Numbered from the stretch's first letter, positions 9,704 to 21,661 are shown. The stretch: 64,000 bases of DNA from Cadophora sp. MPI-SDFR-AT-0126 (GCA_020747065.1 JAGMVK010000030.1:62001-126000), one strand, 5' to 3'. Notes: a model not told the origin generated them from the letters alone. A program made the numbers and translations.

Positions 9704-11754
9704 GTAGAGCTGAAGGGAGATTCAGAAAGCATGAAATGTCACTTACAGGATTTGACTTTTTCTTCGGCTGTCATCAGAGAGAGGAGGTTAAAGTCAAGCG
9801 TGAGTGCTGACACTAGCTGAGATTGTAGCAGTAATTGCAACGAGAATTGTAATAATGAATTCTGATATAGGTTCTTGATCCTGGAGAGGAAGAGGACAGC
9901 TCATAGTGCTGGACAGTGGAGGAACCAATGAGGCATCAGAGCTTTACTTGTTGCTGTTTTTATGTACTATGATACTAAAGAAGAGTAGCTGCTTTACATT
10001 TAGTCTGAAATGGACAGAGAGCGTCATTTTCTCCTCATTGCTAATTTCATACGATTAGAGAAAAGCAGAAGAGAATGATATTATGTCAGAGGGCGGAGCA
10101 GGCCCACACGTCCGCGATCCGATTTTGGCGAGCTATGTAACCATAGTATACTCATGGGGAGAAGAGATGAAGAAACATCGTTATTATTAATTCTGTCTCG
10201 CTTTTTTGTTTTGTTTTTACTATAAGGATCCAATACGATATTATATATAGAGTAGTTCTACGAGACTCGGTGAAGTGCTTTTTGCGAGATGGACGAAAGG
10301 TAAGGGTGGTCACAGCCTGATGAATCAGCCTTATAGCATGAAGGATATCTCATAAATAAATTCTAAGGTAATTTCTAGGTATATGAATAGATGTGGATAT
10401 AGTGTGAGCTCTTTTCTTGAGGTTGCTGAGATGTTACTTGACTAATAGGAATGAATGGCAAACCTCTCATCTGGATTGCTACATTCAGATTCCGACGGTG
10501 GCTAGGGCTAAGCAAGGCCGTCATCGTACTTCTTCTCTAGAGTAGAGGTTTTTCGGATCCAGGTTCCGTGCTTTTCACGTCGAATTTTCATTGTCTCATG
10601 CATCTGGTCAAGGCAAGACGCAAGATCAATTGATTGATACTATCGTCTCGTGTCGTAGTGTAGCCATGTCTGCGAATACCTCCCTCTTCCCCGCCTTCAG
10701 CGCAGAAGCCCGCCAACACCGAGAAATGCTTTAAAGCCGACAATTGATACTAATTATGTGATTTTTAAAAGACTTGGAGCTCTTTGCAGGATTTTCATGA
10801 CTTTCGTCAGCTACTCCTCTATCTCGCTTAGATCTTGATGACTTTCTCAGCAGCCTGTTCGCACTTTTAATTATCAATAGGCTTAGGTATACACCTCGGA
10901 GTTCAATTCTTCTTACTATGTCGACTGGTATCATTTAGACGCTATAGAGAATGAAGATGATGCTTGGGAGAAGTATCTGTCTGACGTGGGATTAGATCTC
11001 CTGTGGTGATGAGGAGACGGAGGATCCAGCAGAAAAGGTCACCCCTCATTTATGGTGCGATCGAAGTCACTATGAAAGGGGTATAACAATGATATGATAG
11101 GTTGCAAGGAAGGATAAATGCTATGGAAAGAGCTCTTAAAAGAACTTTATATCTCTCTCAGTTAAAATCGCATCTGGCGAGGATTTTGTAGTAAATTACG
11201 CTTCACTGTATGCTCAATTATATGACGGTAGTGAAAACGCCTCTGCAAGTGTCTCACGTCATGAATTCTTATTTCTAATCATTTAGTGTTGCAAATAAAG
11301 AGCCAATGTATTATCTTCGATACGACATGTCGAAATAGGGCTTCTGTGTACCTGGGGTATAAATACTAAGCACTTTGAAGATGCCACTCCTCGAGAGTAA
11401 TAGGCACATAATTTCCAATCAGATTAGTAGACTATACGAGAAGGCCATTGACTAGAAGGGGAAAATAGATGGAGTCGATATCTATACAAACATGGGCTTA
11501 TATTAAATACTCGTCTTTTAGATCAAGTGCTTAATATCTGCACTATATACTTACCTGACATATTTTGATACCACTCCTTATTATATATTGAATTAGGGTT
11601 CTGCTGGCGCTACCAAACGCTGAAGAAAGTCATTAATATTAATATGTGATTCTTCGGGCCACTGCATTCCTTAAGCGAGACCCATTAAAAAGTCCTTACT
11701 ATCTCCCAAGCTTTGACATCAAGATCACGACTCATCTAAGCTTCGATCTACGAC
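9704..11754. other. AT-rich intergenic stretch, no gene seen
   Basis: About 2 kb with frequent stops in all frames and no long repeat. A 67-codon minus-strand ORF at 10731-10934 is probably chance. No transposon landmark found. Confidence 0.5.
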
Positions 11755-12360
11755 ATGGAACCTCCAAAACTCCACAAGCACAGTCCTGTTATCGACATCT
11801 TAGCGGCCCTCGAATATATCCAAACAAACGCATCAGATAAGAACAGCACTATACTCAACCCAAATATCATCGCATTCGATGATGGCAAGACCCGATCTAC
11901 CTGCCCATACGATGATTTTAAGCTCGCATCAACTTTTGCTGAATGGATCTCTGTGCCTCTTAAGGAGGCCAAGCACCGAGCTGGTTTCTTTGCGACGCGC
12001 ATAACAACCTACGTGGGGATGAGCAAGGATGATGAGATGTTACATCACGCTTGGGGTGCTGTTTTGTGTGCGGATCCGGACAAGGCAGGCAAGATCCTCA
12101 TTCTTTGGGATCCAAATGGCAATTTGGCAGAGGTTTTGGACGCCGATCTGCGCTATGGGAACTTGCTGGGCATGCAGAGGAACTTGATCCGATTTTGTAA
12201 GACAAAGTATAAGATTAACGAAGTTCGCTTGGGTGGAGGACGGAATCCTAATGAAGAGTGCTCTCAGATGACTAGGGAATGGATTGGACGGTTGATGAAG
12301 AAGGACATCGAGCCTATTGAGTTGAGGAATATCCGAGGATATCGGCTGGTTCGACCTTGA
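11755..12360 (+). CDS. Hypothetical protein, 201 aa, possible cysteine-peptidase-like fold
   Basis: Single-exon ORF from ATG 11755 to TGA 12358-12360, with good codon use in AT-rich surroundings. No family recognised with certainty. The order of residues recalls CE-clan (Ulp1/adenain-like) peptidases: HHAWGAVL (His97/His98 next to Trp100), then ILILWDPNG (Asp119 after a beta-strand), then NPNEECSQMTREWI (Cys169 at the start of a helix). In that clan a His, an Asp/Asn, a Gln/Asn and a Cys form the active site. The match is by pattern only and the protein is shorter than typical Ulp1 domains. It could equally be an unrelated fungal orphan. No neighbour within 1 kb hints at a role. Confidence 0.6.
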   Translation: MEPPKLHKHSPVIDILAALEYIQTNASDKNSTILNPNIIAFDDGKTRSTCPYDDFKLASTFAEWISVPLKEAKHRAGFFATRITTYVGMSKDDEMLHHAWGAVLCADPDKAGKILILWDPNGNLAEVLDADLRYGNLLGMQRNLIRFCKTKYKINEVRLGGGRNPNEECSQMTREWIGRLMKKDIEPIELRNIRGYRLVRP

Positions 12361-13420
12361 AATGGCTGCAGTGCATGGTTAGATATAAAGGATGTACAGA
12401 GACTCAAGTTGCTGATGTCGCTGAATACTATGATATGGACTAGAGCACTCTAAGAAAGGCATCATGTTATCACTTGACAATTTCTCATGAAGAACATGAT
12501 CAAATCGTTTGATATTAAGCGAGTTAAGCCTAAAGACGACAAAGAAGTCATCCTTAGATACAGAATTTCTTCAGAGCTTTTTGAAGATAGTATATTTTGA
12601 AGAATAGTTAAGTCATGTGATCGGCGAGGTCACTGACTGAAGTCGTCTAGGTAACACTACAACTCAGATAAATTCTTAAGTCACTGTTTTAATTCAGGAA
12701 ATGCAAGGGATAGCTAAGAGACTGGGGAATTTCTAGCTAAAACAGAAGGCTTGAAGTCGTGATCCTATGCACTCTCATTTTTGGCCTCTTCTAAGCTCTA
12801 CTACTTCTGAGTATTCGCACATAGCATGGCCCAGATTGAGAAGCACGTCTTTGAATCCTTACTCTCTATCAGATCTGCAGAGCTGCATTCGAAAACTCCC
12901 AACATCTCTTGTTCATCGATGATCACTGCCTTCTAAGTGAAGATTGTACTAGCTTTTGAAGCTCGAAAGCATTGTGAACCTTCTTACTATTTATAAAGTT
13001 AGCGAAGCTGTTAGGAGGTGGAAGAACAGAGAAATACGTACTTATAGTCGTGATTGATTGCCTCACTTAATATCAGTAACAATTATTGTTTTAGGTATGA
13101 TGCCTTATAAACTGAGCGAAGGTTATGAGGCAACTTGAATCCTAACGGCAACTCATTGAACCTTGCAAATTATTATGAATACTGCAAAATCTGTTGCCAA
13201 TACTAATTATTTCATTTAAATCTAAAAGCCTCAATCGTAGGTGTAAAGGGAAAAAGTCCAGAATAGAGTTAAGGCTTCAAATATTTACTTTGAGAACGCG
13301 AGAATTAGAAAATAACATGCCCTTTGATAAACATTAACCCTTCGTATTCTCTTCGCATCCTTACGCCCTCTCTAACACTTCAAAGTATTTACTTACCCTT
13401 CCCCTCTCACACTCTATAAA
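12361..13420. other. AT-rich intergenic stretch, no gene seen
   Basis: No ORF, repeat or RNA gene recognised between two hypothetical genes. Confidence 0.5.
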
Positions 13421-14212
13421 CTAGTTCATCAGCAAGTCCAAAATATCTTCGTACAACTGATTCAATCTCTCTTCCTGTTCTTCAAATTTACCTCTTTCAT
13501 TTTCTCCTATTTCTGCCGCCTTTTCTACTTTTCCTTCCTGTGTCCCTTTCTCTGCCGTTTCTGTTTTTCGCTCTCTCGCTTCTGCTCTTCTATCAATATC
13601 TTCCAATCTTCTGATTATCTCGTCCCTGTCTGCCTCATTTTGGCGTGTACGTGTCGCAATATAACCTTCAAGCCGCGGGATCATACTTTGTGTTTCTTCA
13701 GCCAAGCTAGGAGTGGGTGTGAGACTTGTGGGGGGACCTGCTGAGAACGGATATGACGGTGGAAGGGCAGGGAAATTCGGATGAGTGAGATGAAGACGGG
13801 CGGCTAGAGCGGCGAGTCGATCGCGAACGAGAAGGTTACGAGAGGGCGAGAATGATGAACTTGGGCTTTGTCTGGAAACTGATGTAGGATCTTGACTGTA
13901 ATCTTGAGTGATGCTAGTGCCAATGCCGGCGTTTGGGAGTAGGACTTGACTATTGGGCTGTTGGATTTGGGATGCTCGAGCGGCGAGGTTAGCTAGTTGA
14001 CGCCGGAGCTCAAGACGGGAAGCCGAGAGGGGACTGGTTGGTGACAGTGAGGGCGTTTCACCCCCAGCTGAAGCTTGTCCTTGGTTTTGCTCTGGATTTT
14101 GAGAAGCCTGAGAGGCAAGTCTCTCGGAGTGGCTACGAGTGCGGCCCAGAGTGAGTTCGATTTCGCTTTTCACTGAAGGTTCAGATTCGTACATTAGTTC
14201 GTGGTCAGCCAT
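13421..14212 (-). CDS. Hypothetical disordered/coiled-coil protein, 263 aa
   Basis: Minus-strand ORF ending at 13421. An upstream in-frame ATG exists at 14344, but I chose the ATG at 14210-14212 (MADHELMYESEP). Its context CAAAATGGCT fits fungal starts, and the extra 44 residues look like translated leader rich in Phe/Ile/Leu. The body is Ser/Pro/Gln-rich and probably disordered, and carries two related helices: RLELRRQLANLAARASQ and LVRDRLAALAARLHL. The C-terminus is a long charged helix (from about residue 180), with RRLEDIDRRAEARERK and FEEQEERLNQLYEDILDL, predicted to form a coiled coil. No family recognised; a scaffold or structural role is possible but unproven. Confidence 0.6.
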   Translation of the reverse strand: MADHELMYESEPSVKSEIELTLGRTRSHSERLASQASQNPEQNQGQASAGGETPSLSPTSPLSASRLELRRQLANLAARASQIQQPNSQVLLPNAGIGTSITQDYSQDPTSVSRQSPSSSFSPSRNLLVRDRLAALAARLHLTHPNFPALPPSYPFSAGPPTSLTPTPSLAEETQSMIPRLEGYIATRTRQNEADRDEIIRRLEDIDRRAEARERKTETAEKGTQEGKVEKAAEIGENERGKFEEQEERLNQLYEDILDLLMN

Positions 14213-14344
14213 TTTGATGATTATAAAGACTGAAGACGTAAATATGACAGAAGAATTTTGATGATCCGATTTGACGATTCCTGATAGGAATAATAAGATG
14301 CTCAGTGGTAATGAGAAAGAAAGAAGCAAAGCAGGAATGAACAT

Positions 14345-17025
14345 ATATTATTTGCTGTTTTATGCAAAATGGTTTCTTTGTATGATATTGATCCGTGCTA
14401 CCGCCTTGTTCCAATCAGTAAGAGCAGGACTTCTTTTGTCACACCCAAGTCAGGTTCTAATCCGAATCCGGCTCCAAGTATCAAAGGCTGCCAAAATTAG
14501 GTAGAAAAAAGAGCAAAGCCATCCGTCGCATCCGGACTTTACGTAAGAGCATATTCGCTGGATCTCACTGTTCCTTTATTAAGATTGGCGGCAGGCTTCT
14601 AATGAGGGAAGAAGAACCAGAAAGCCCCGGACGATCTCATACAGCCTGGTGCATTACTATTCGGTGTCAGAATTCCTGTTGATTCATGGTGAACAACTCA
14701 CATAAGCGAAAGCACCGAAACCACGCATCGTGATCGAATGTACGCATCTCATTATTGTACATGACAGAGATATATCTACCCGATAAGAATTCGTTGGCGA
14801 GTACCCTGCACCTTGACAGCCTACTAGAAGTGTGGGCCGTGTTCGACTCGTCAGAAGATTTCGCAGGATGAGCGACACTTTCACACATACTCAAATCGAA
14901 CTTGAAATTCGGCCTTGACTGTCTATAATTATCATCAGGCTGTCTAGTATCGTGAGCGAATGAGGTTACTTGTTTAGCGGCTTCGTTGATGGGGCTGACC
15001 CTTCAGCGCCAATTGACTCTTCAGGGGTCCGAAATCGTTGTTTTGTCTGACTTGACCGACTACTGAACTATAAGGGGAATAATCACTCAGGGAACTAGTT
15101 CGAAAACTCCAAGGAATGGGAAGACTTTTGAAGTGGTCTCAACAGGATCACCGACATGTTTTGGGTGAACGATGAAGATAACTTTTTGACAAGCTAGTAG
15201 CAAGGAAAGAATAAGACTATCCGACGGGAACAGCAAGAGTGCAGAAACATAGAATTAAAAGGCTCCAGAGGATTATTATTGATGAGACTGAAAAGAATAA
15301 GAGGTGGGCTCTAGGGCACGAGTCTACTAGCAACACCCCAACAACTGCCCCAAAGCGCTGCTTAAGTTCTTCCCCACCTCAATTCTCAGCTTGTGTGATC
15401 AAGAAAACCGTTCTTTCTTTCACGTAATACTTATAATTCACAAATCAGTAGGATCCCATGGAAATCGAGCTTCATCCAGTGTAGTTTTTCTACTGTCATT
15501 TGCATCTAAATTGCAAATGTGAATATATATAAAAAGAAAAGTACCACTGCGCAATGCCATTCAATCCTATACTGTCGGTGCAATGCCGAGTATAAGCCAA
15601 GAATCAAACGTGATATATTGATGTATATATATATAAAGCTTGATGGTTTAGAAAATCTATGTTCTCTCTAAGAGGGGGGGAAATGCCAGACTATATACTG
15701 CTCCCGTAACACCTCCGAAAATCCTCGGGAAGTGGTCCTACCCCCTATTCTAGCTGAGACATGCCTTGGATGGGCCTGCGGACCAACATATACTAAATCA
15801 GAAATCATCATCAATATAAGAGACAACATAAGAGACTGTGACCGAGAATCTACAGACCTAGTAGTTCAGTCCTCGCTCTGTCCTCTCAACTTCTACGTCC
15901 GAACTCCTTTGATGTCCTTGCCCCTTGGCCTCAAGTCACTTCTCTCAACTTCAGCTACAAGCTCTCCTCACTAAGTCGTCAATCTTTCGATCTCTCCCCA
16001 CTATATTCGGCCCTCCCCACTTCTCTCCACATCGATCAAGAAGAATCATCTAACATCCAACATCTTCATTACAAACGCCACCTATCAATCTGCAACACCT
16101 AAAATTCTAATCTGAGGTAGCGAAAGCGGTTTGACCTTTCGCGCACTCGTATTACTTTTCTCACTCTCTGAAGCCGGTGCCAGGGATGCGTCGATGCCAA
16201 TCTCTAAGACGTTCTTGGACGGACTGCACTTCATTATTCACGCAATCCTGTATGATTTTCCGTATTTAGATTGTAAGGAATCGGTGATCGAATCAGAGTA
16301 GAGAAGCAGTTAGTAAATGTCTTGTCTACTGGACTAGCAACTACCTTCACCTATAGGATGTGTTCGGACCTATGTCCCCATTTCTGCTTGTCTGGTGTTT
16401 CTTCCGGGACAACATCCTGATATCCTTAAGAAGTCCCTATATCGCGCAGTTGCTGGCTTTTCCCTTACCTAGAGATGGCTAAGCACGCCCCCACTCCCTT
16501 CGGGTTCTCTCAAACCGTTCAGATCTAGGAGGTATAGCGGACGACACGGAGCACTGCCATCGCCACCGTCAGCCCCCTAGCACTGCAAGTCCCGTACGGC
16601 CAGGCCACTTTCCACGGTACCATTCTCCATCCCCTCCTCCGAAGCTCCGGCCGAGTGCCCCAGAAACACCTTCTACATCGACAGTTACTGGGGCGGACAT
16701 TCCAGACAGGAGCAGAGTGACTACACTTTTGTCTTTCTCTGAGGGCATGGAGAGATCCACAATCCCACCTACGCAATAGAGCTAGGTATGGGATTTCAGA
16801 ACGATAAAGCGATACACAGCTGTAATGGTAGTGTAACACAGACGAAAAATATAGTACTTTAGAACCCCGATTCCCGTTAGAACTATTCTACATCCATAGA
16901 CATATAGATGTCAAAATCTTGAGAGGCCTAATTAAAGTATGCAAGAATATCCCTGGACTAGACTTCAAAACTTAGAGTTTACTTGGTCTAATCGTAGATT
17001 CGAGTCACGTGGTGTTTTTTGGAAG
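14345..17025. other. Long intergenic stretch, doubtful small ORFs only
   Basis: I see no convincing gene. The best-looking minus ORF is 16569-16760 (63 codons, MDLSMPSEKDKSVVT...), with protein-like composition but no family and a competing frame. A plus ORF at 15732-15974 is probably chance. No transposon ends recognised. Confidence 0.4.
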
Positions 17026-17190
17026 AAGCTGCTCGATAGAGGTATCAATATCAACATGAAGTCCCGCGAGCGTTTACTAACACTCTGCTACGCGGCATGT
17101 AAGGGAGCATAGGTCAATCGTTGAGGTCCTCTTGATGATGATGCCACAACTCAGGACTATTATCCTGCTAGAGAACAAATCACGAATCCT
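17026..17190 (+). pseudogene. Ankyrin-repeat relic
   Basis: KLLDRGININMKSRERL then TLCYAACKG is followed by a TAG at 17110-17112. One frame over, HRSIVEVLL continues. Together these resemble one ankyrin repeat (LLDRGxNIN...TPLxxAAxxGH..IVEVLL) broken by a frameshift. The fragment is short and no further repeats were found, so it is a remnant at best. Confidence 0.35.
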
Positions 17191-17437
17191 CGATTGTTTG
17201 CATCCTCGACGCAACCCGCGAACTCCATGCCACTTCCTACGCCCTGTATTCAAACCTCACGAGCCAGGCCACCCCCGCCCGCCCGGGAGAATCCCACCTT
17301 CGCTGTAGTCGCGTTCAGCTTACGACAACCTATCCTGCGGGTCTTCAACCTGCTTCAGCATGACTTCCACCTGCACAAATTCCAGGATCAGCAACAAGAT
17401 CAGGATCAGGAGCAGAACCAGTGGATTACGATAAGCT

Positions 17438-17469
<32 letters not shown>
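17438..17469 (+). repeat. Poly-G tract of 32 bases
   Basis: Thirty-two consecutive G residues after ATAAGCT. It lies near doubtful Gln-rich ORF sequence. Its true length is hard to sequence and it could form a G-quadruplex. Confidence 0.95.
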
Positions 17470-17470
<1 letters not shown>

Positions 17471-19062
17471 GATCGAACCATTTGTAACCAGAGGTGTATG
17501 TCTTGTCTTCGCTCCTCTCTTCTCCTCTCCCCTTCCTGCTATCTCCCCAAGCTGTTGACTCATTGTTCTCCTCACACCACAGCCCGAGACTTCTCCAACA
17601 AGCCGCCAACCAAGAAGCTACCATACAGTGGTTAGAGGCCGAGTACCGCAGGCTGCCGGGGGACTTGACATGGGAACGATAGTCTACACTTTCTATCGAG
17701 TTTGCAGATGAACTGCTGTTGTTTGCTCGGCATGGGTCTGTCGCAGAAGCAAGAATAGGTTTCTCTATTCAAGCTCTTCCTCCCCTTTGGCATCTCGGCC
17801 AAGCAATGAAGGTCGACGTGCTGGTTGTGCTAATCTCTCACAGCCTCTGCATCGTGCTGCTGCTAGGTGCGTGAGTATGGTCAGCAGCTTCGATGTCGTG
17901 CTCAAGAATATCGAGATCAATCCAAGTCTGAAGGACAAGTGGCTGTGCATGAATAAGATGATGGCAGGCTCGGTTGAGGGAGGATGGGAGTGTGATGCGG
18001 GATGTGCGGGGATCGAGAAGTAATTGTGTTTCAGTTACGATACAGGGATAATCTTGGACGGGCGTTGGAGTTGAAATGGAGAGAGACGGCTTGAAGAGGT
18101 TGAAGAGGAGCAGGCATACAAGTCCCGCTCCGTGGATAGATACCTGCTGGATGTACCTTGCTCTTTGTCGCTCATTAGATCGCATTCGAGGGATAGACAA
18201 GGCAGGCTGGCGCATTCGCTTCGTAGAATAATGCAGCTCTTGGCTGAGAATAGAGAGATAGATGATTGATTAATGTGGACTCAGTCGTCATAGTGGATGG
18301 TGGCGCAAGTGGAATAGAGTTCTGCGAACGCTGGTAGTTAGCAAGTTTATCAATGCAAGCTACCACCTGAACTTCATAGCTCCGGATTGAAGTCACCCCA
18401 CATGCGAGCATAGCAAGAGCAGCCTTTATCCTACACCAGAAGCATAAGGTGCTTCCAAGTAGAGAGAGCAAGGCGTTGATGAGAGTGCAGAAGAAGTGAC
18501 CGTAGTCAATGCATTTGATATCCAGAGAACCCAACCAAGAACGCCAGTGATCCAGGGTATCTTCGCACAAACTCCCGCCAGATGCATCTATCATGCATAC
18601 AAACAAATAACGAAGACCAACCAGCCGATTGACCAGCCAGCTATTTAAGGGAAACACTAAAAATCAATCAAACCCCCCAGATGAAATTGATCAAGTCTCT
18701 GTTAAGTTCCTTCCTCCCATCCATCCATCCATCCATCCCTCCACTCCTAACCCGAGCGAGAGAGGTGTGACTCAGGTTCTGTCGATGCTCTTGCAAGGGC
18801 AGGTAAGCAAGTAAGCTCGAAATTGGCTGCGCGACATTGGAAGAGAGATGGTGCAAGACGAACCAACGGAAAGGGACAAAAACAAGTAACCCTAGAACAG
18901 AGAATTAGCTGGGAATTGCGCGTGTATGGTATTAGGCCACCACAAAAAAAAAATCACGAGGAAGCCAATCCCTCGCAGACAGGATAAACGGAGCGGGTTT
19001 GCTTGTTGACTTGCTGGCTTATTTTACTTACTTGAGCTGGCAGGTTATGGACGTAGTGTGCC
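17470..19062. other. Intergenic, doubtful ORFs, one CCAT microsatellite
   Basis: The short plus ORF ending near 17682 (QAANQEATIQWLEAEYRRLP) could be an exon remnant. Minus ORFs at 17838-18215 and 18175-18657 have Cys-rich, uneven composition and no start or intron support. A (CCAT)5 run lies at 18717-18738. Confidence 0.4.
18717..18738 (+). repeat. (CCAT)n microsatellite
   Basis: About five and a half perfect CCAT units. Confidence 0.9.
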
Positions 19063-19710
19063 TTAAGTCGATTGACGATCGCGGCCTACGAAGAGGGCTA
19101 CTACAGCAATCACAAGGAGGCACAACAAGGCAATGACCGATGCAATGAGCCAGCGGTAGGTTCGGTGCTCGCTGCGCTCGCTGCGCTCGTAGCGCTTGTT
19201 GGCCTCGTGGGTTCCGCGCTCGTAGCGCTCGTTAGCCTCGTGGACTCTGCGCTCGTTGGCCTCCTGGACTCTGCGCTCGTTGGCCTCGTTGGCTGCGACC
19301 ATGTGTCCCAAGAAGAACATTCCGAGGTCAGCGGTAGCTGCAGGTCTTGGTGCAACGGAGGAGGAGCCCAAGCCAGCCTGTCCTTCACCACTGGGATTGA
19401 TGGCAGAGCTGAGGTTGTTGCGGGGGGCGGGGTCGGCGTGGTCGGCCATCTTGAGATCGATAGACTGTGTGCGCAAGAACGAAGATGTTTCAAGGCAGTT
19501 GTATGGTGGAGGTGGTGCTTGATCAGGAAGTGCTGCGAGAGAAAGAGGTGGTGGCGGGGTATTGAGGTTGGAATCGAGATCGAAGTCGAAGTCGAAGTTG
19601 GAGTTGGAGTTGGAGGTGGAGGTGGAGTTTGGGTTATTTTCGACGGTGGGCTGATGTTGATGTTGATGTTGGGCTTCGGCCGCACTAACGTGGATATATT
19701 CCGTAGTCAT
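19063..19710 (-). CDS. Predicted tail-anchored membrane protein with heptad-like repeats, 215 aa
   Basis: The start is the ATG at 19708-19710, in context TCCACCATGAC; upstream codons in this frame lack another ATG. The N-terminus is His/Gln-, Asn/Ser- and Asp/Phe-rich (HQHQHQPTVENN, SNFDFDFDLDSN), then Pro-rich and disordered. From about residue 140 come imperfect charged repeats of the type EANERRVxEANERRVHEANERYER. These should make a coiled coil ahead of a single transmembrane segment (residues about 187-208, WLIASVIALLCLLVIAVVALF) and a short VGRDRQST tail. With no signal peptide and the only membrane segment at the very end, it should be tail-anchored with its bulk in the cytosol. No family recognised. 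The opposite strand also has a long ORF, but it mirrors the repeats. Confidence 0.65.
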   Translation of the reverse strand: MTTEYIHVSAAEAQHQHQHQPTVENNPNSTSTSNSNSNFDFDFDLDSNLNTPPPPLSLAALPDQAPPPPYNCLETSSFLRTQSIDLKMADHADPAPRNNLSSAINPSGEGQAGLGSSSVAPRPAATADLGMFFLGHMVAANEANERRVQEANERRVHEANERYERGTHEANKRYERSERSEHRTYRWLIASVIALLCLLVIAVVALFVGRDRQST

Positions 19711-20057
19711 GGTGGAGCTAGTCCTGAATAGGCTTGCTGAGATTGATTGCTTGCACCTGACCAAGTCTTCTTTCGAGAAATTGTGTGGGTTGAAGAGAGT
19801 CTCGAGAGATGTTGAAGTTCTTATATATCAACTCGGAGGAAGAGGAAGAGAAAGAAACAAGAACGAACACTATCTATGCTAAGTTTTAAATGTGGCTCGA
19901 GCGTCTGCACCAGGTGTAACCACTTCGAGTCTAGCGAGTCTTCAGTAAGTACTATGTATGTATGTATGCTTTCATACCTGGGCCGGCTGGCTAGCTGTCT
20001 TTCACCTTGAAATTTCCAGTATGCATGTTCTAAACAGTGAATAGCAGTGCCTTTTAA

Positions 20058-20082
20058 GAATGAATGAATGAATGAATGAATG
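20058..20082 (+). repeat. (GAAT)n microsatellite
   Basis: About six GAAT units. A related degenerate GAATGAAT stretch follows near 20565-20587. Confidence 0.9.
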
Positions 20083-20717
20083 ACTTTGCAGCGACGTATG
20101 TTTGCACGCTACTGTTCACGCACGTATGATTTCTACTACTGGCGGCTATCTATTTGTTTTTGGCTGGATGTTCCTGCCTGCCGTCTGTCTTTAGCGTATA
20201 TTTGCTTGTCTCTGGCTGTGTGGTGTGCTTTTCTTCTGCTATATCCATGTTTATGACTGACTGTATATCTTTCTTTGGCTATATGGTTGATTTTGGCGGC
20301 TTGTATGCTTCTGGCTGGCTGGCTGTATGTTTCTGGATGTATGTATGTTTCTCTCTGTATGGTGGTCTGGGGGCAGGTGCATAAATGGGTTTAATTGTAT
20401 GAATGTATGTCTTTGGCTGTATGTATGTATGTTTTTGTGTGAGTGGATGTCTTGGTCTATCTGTCTGCCTGTCTGTCTTGAACCATCCATCTGTCCCTGC
20501 CTGCCCTCTGCTCTTACTGCCCTTAGGGTTAAATTCAATTGTTGTTGACTTCCCTTGTGAGTGAGTGAATGAATGAATAAATGAATGTGTTGGCCTTGTT
20601 CTTTTCTTCCTGGCGTATGCTCGCTCCTACCCTACCAATCATGAATATCAGACTCGCCTCCTGCTTTACCCACCTACCCACTCCTCACTTGCTATTGTTT
20701 AAGAGTTAGAATTCTCT

Positions 20718-20768
20718 TCCTCCTCCTCCTCCTCCTCCTCCTCCTGCCGCTGCTGCTGCTGCTGCTGT
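20718..20768 (+). repeat. (TCC)n then (GCT)n microsatellites
   Basis: About nine TCC units followed by six or seven GCT/CTG units. Confidence 0.9.
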
Positions 20769-21261
20769 TACTCCTATTCCTCAGCCAGCCACGGCACCTG
20801 CACGCTCGCTCGCTCTCGAAGGAGATTGAATGCACGACCTCCAAAGTAACAACACCGCTGTCCAGATACTTTCAACGTCTCTCGGGCGGGCTACTTGCTC
20901 TCGAATTCGGATTTTTGTCCACCCAAGACTCCTAAAGCCTCCTCGAGCTTCGAAGTCGATGACTGCTCTCACACACGCCGTATCAAGGATATAAACTCTT
21001 CGGGTACTCCATTACTCGCACAACAACCGACTGCTCCCGCAAATCCCGTGCTCTTCCAAATACGCAACATCCTAAAACTACACTGGTTGAGCTTCACCTA
21101 CTCGGTTTCTGAGAACCACCAAAGCATCTGCCGGTCTCTAGACCTTGTACGCTGCTTACGGATTGTCTGCTCTCAACCATAGCCAGCTCTCCCTCCTCCC
21201 TCCTCCCTCCTCCATCGATTACAGCTATCTAATCCTCCTTCTCCTCCCTCAACCTCCTCGA

Positions 21262-21284
21262 AACACACACACACGCACACACAC
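21262..21284 (+). repeat. (CA)n microsatellite
   Basis: CA dinucleotides with one interruption, upstream of a small hypothetical ORF. Confidence 0.85.
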
Positions 21285-21394
21285 ATATCTAACGACTCTA
21301 AAATACTCCAGAAGACGTGCCATACTATATCTATACTGCTCTAAACGACCTACTTTATCTCTCCAAGTCCAAACTCGGCAGGGTTAAAGATCGG

Positions 21395-21661
21395 ATGGAA
21401 GCCATTTTCAGGAATCATCTAATTGGTATTACCACAGTACCGTCAAGTAAGTTGCCGAACAACGAGAAAGTCGATATGGCCATACGACAATGCTTTGAGA
21501 AGATTACGGCGTTTCGCAGAGTAGACAAGAAGAGAGAACTCGAGATGACGAGGATCCTGAAGCCGTACGCGTCGAAACATCGAAGGCAGCTGAAGAAGGC
21601 TGATGTTGTTATGAACCCAGGGAGCGAGAAAGATAAAGGACGCAGCGTAGAGGGTAGATAG
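21395..21661 (+). CDS. Small basic hypothetical protein, 88 aa
   Basis: First in-frame ATG of a longer open frame (the frame is open from about 21317 without an ATG). The product is Lys/Arg-rich and helical, with KVDMAIRQCFEKITAFRRVD and LKPYASKHRRQLKKADV. No family recognised. It could be the last exon of a longer gene. Support is composition and an uninterrupted frame only. Confidence 0.3.
   Translation: MEAIFRNHLIGITTVPSSKLPNNEKVDMAIRQCFEKITAFRRVDKKRELEMTRILKPYASKHRRQLKKADVVMNPGSEKDKGRSVEGR

Larger units (their letters stand above)
19765..21394. other. Microsatellite-rich intergenic region
   Basis: No gene seen. It contains TATG/GTAT-rich stretches (about 19950-20450) and runs at 20058-20082, 20718-20768 and 21262-21284, listed separately. 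Confidence 0.6.

Noticed and set aside
17194..17472. ORF ending in a polyglycine run
   Set aside because: The glycines come from the poly-G tract and the ORF lacks a recognisable domain or intron support.
18175..18657. 160-codon minus-strand ORF
   Set aside because: Uneven Cys/Leu-rich composition, overlapping competing ORFs, no family or splice support.
19072..19731. 219-codon plus-strand ORF opposite the tail-anchored gene
   Set aside because: Val/Ala/Leu and Gly/Val repeats are the mirror of the coding repeats; the minus frame has a proper start, coiled coil and membrane anchor.
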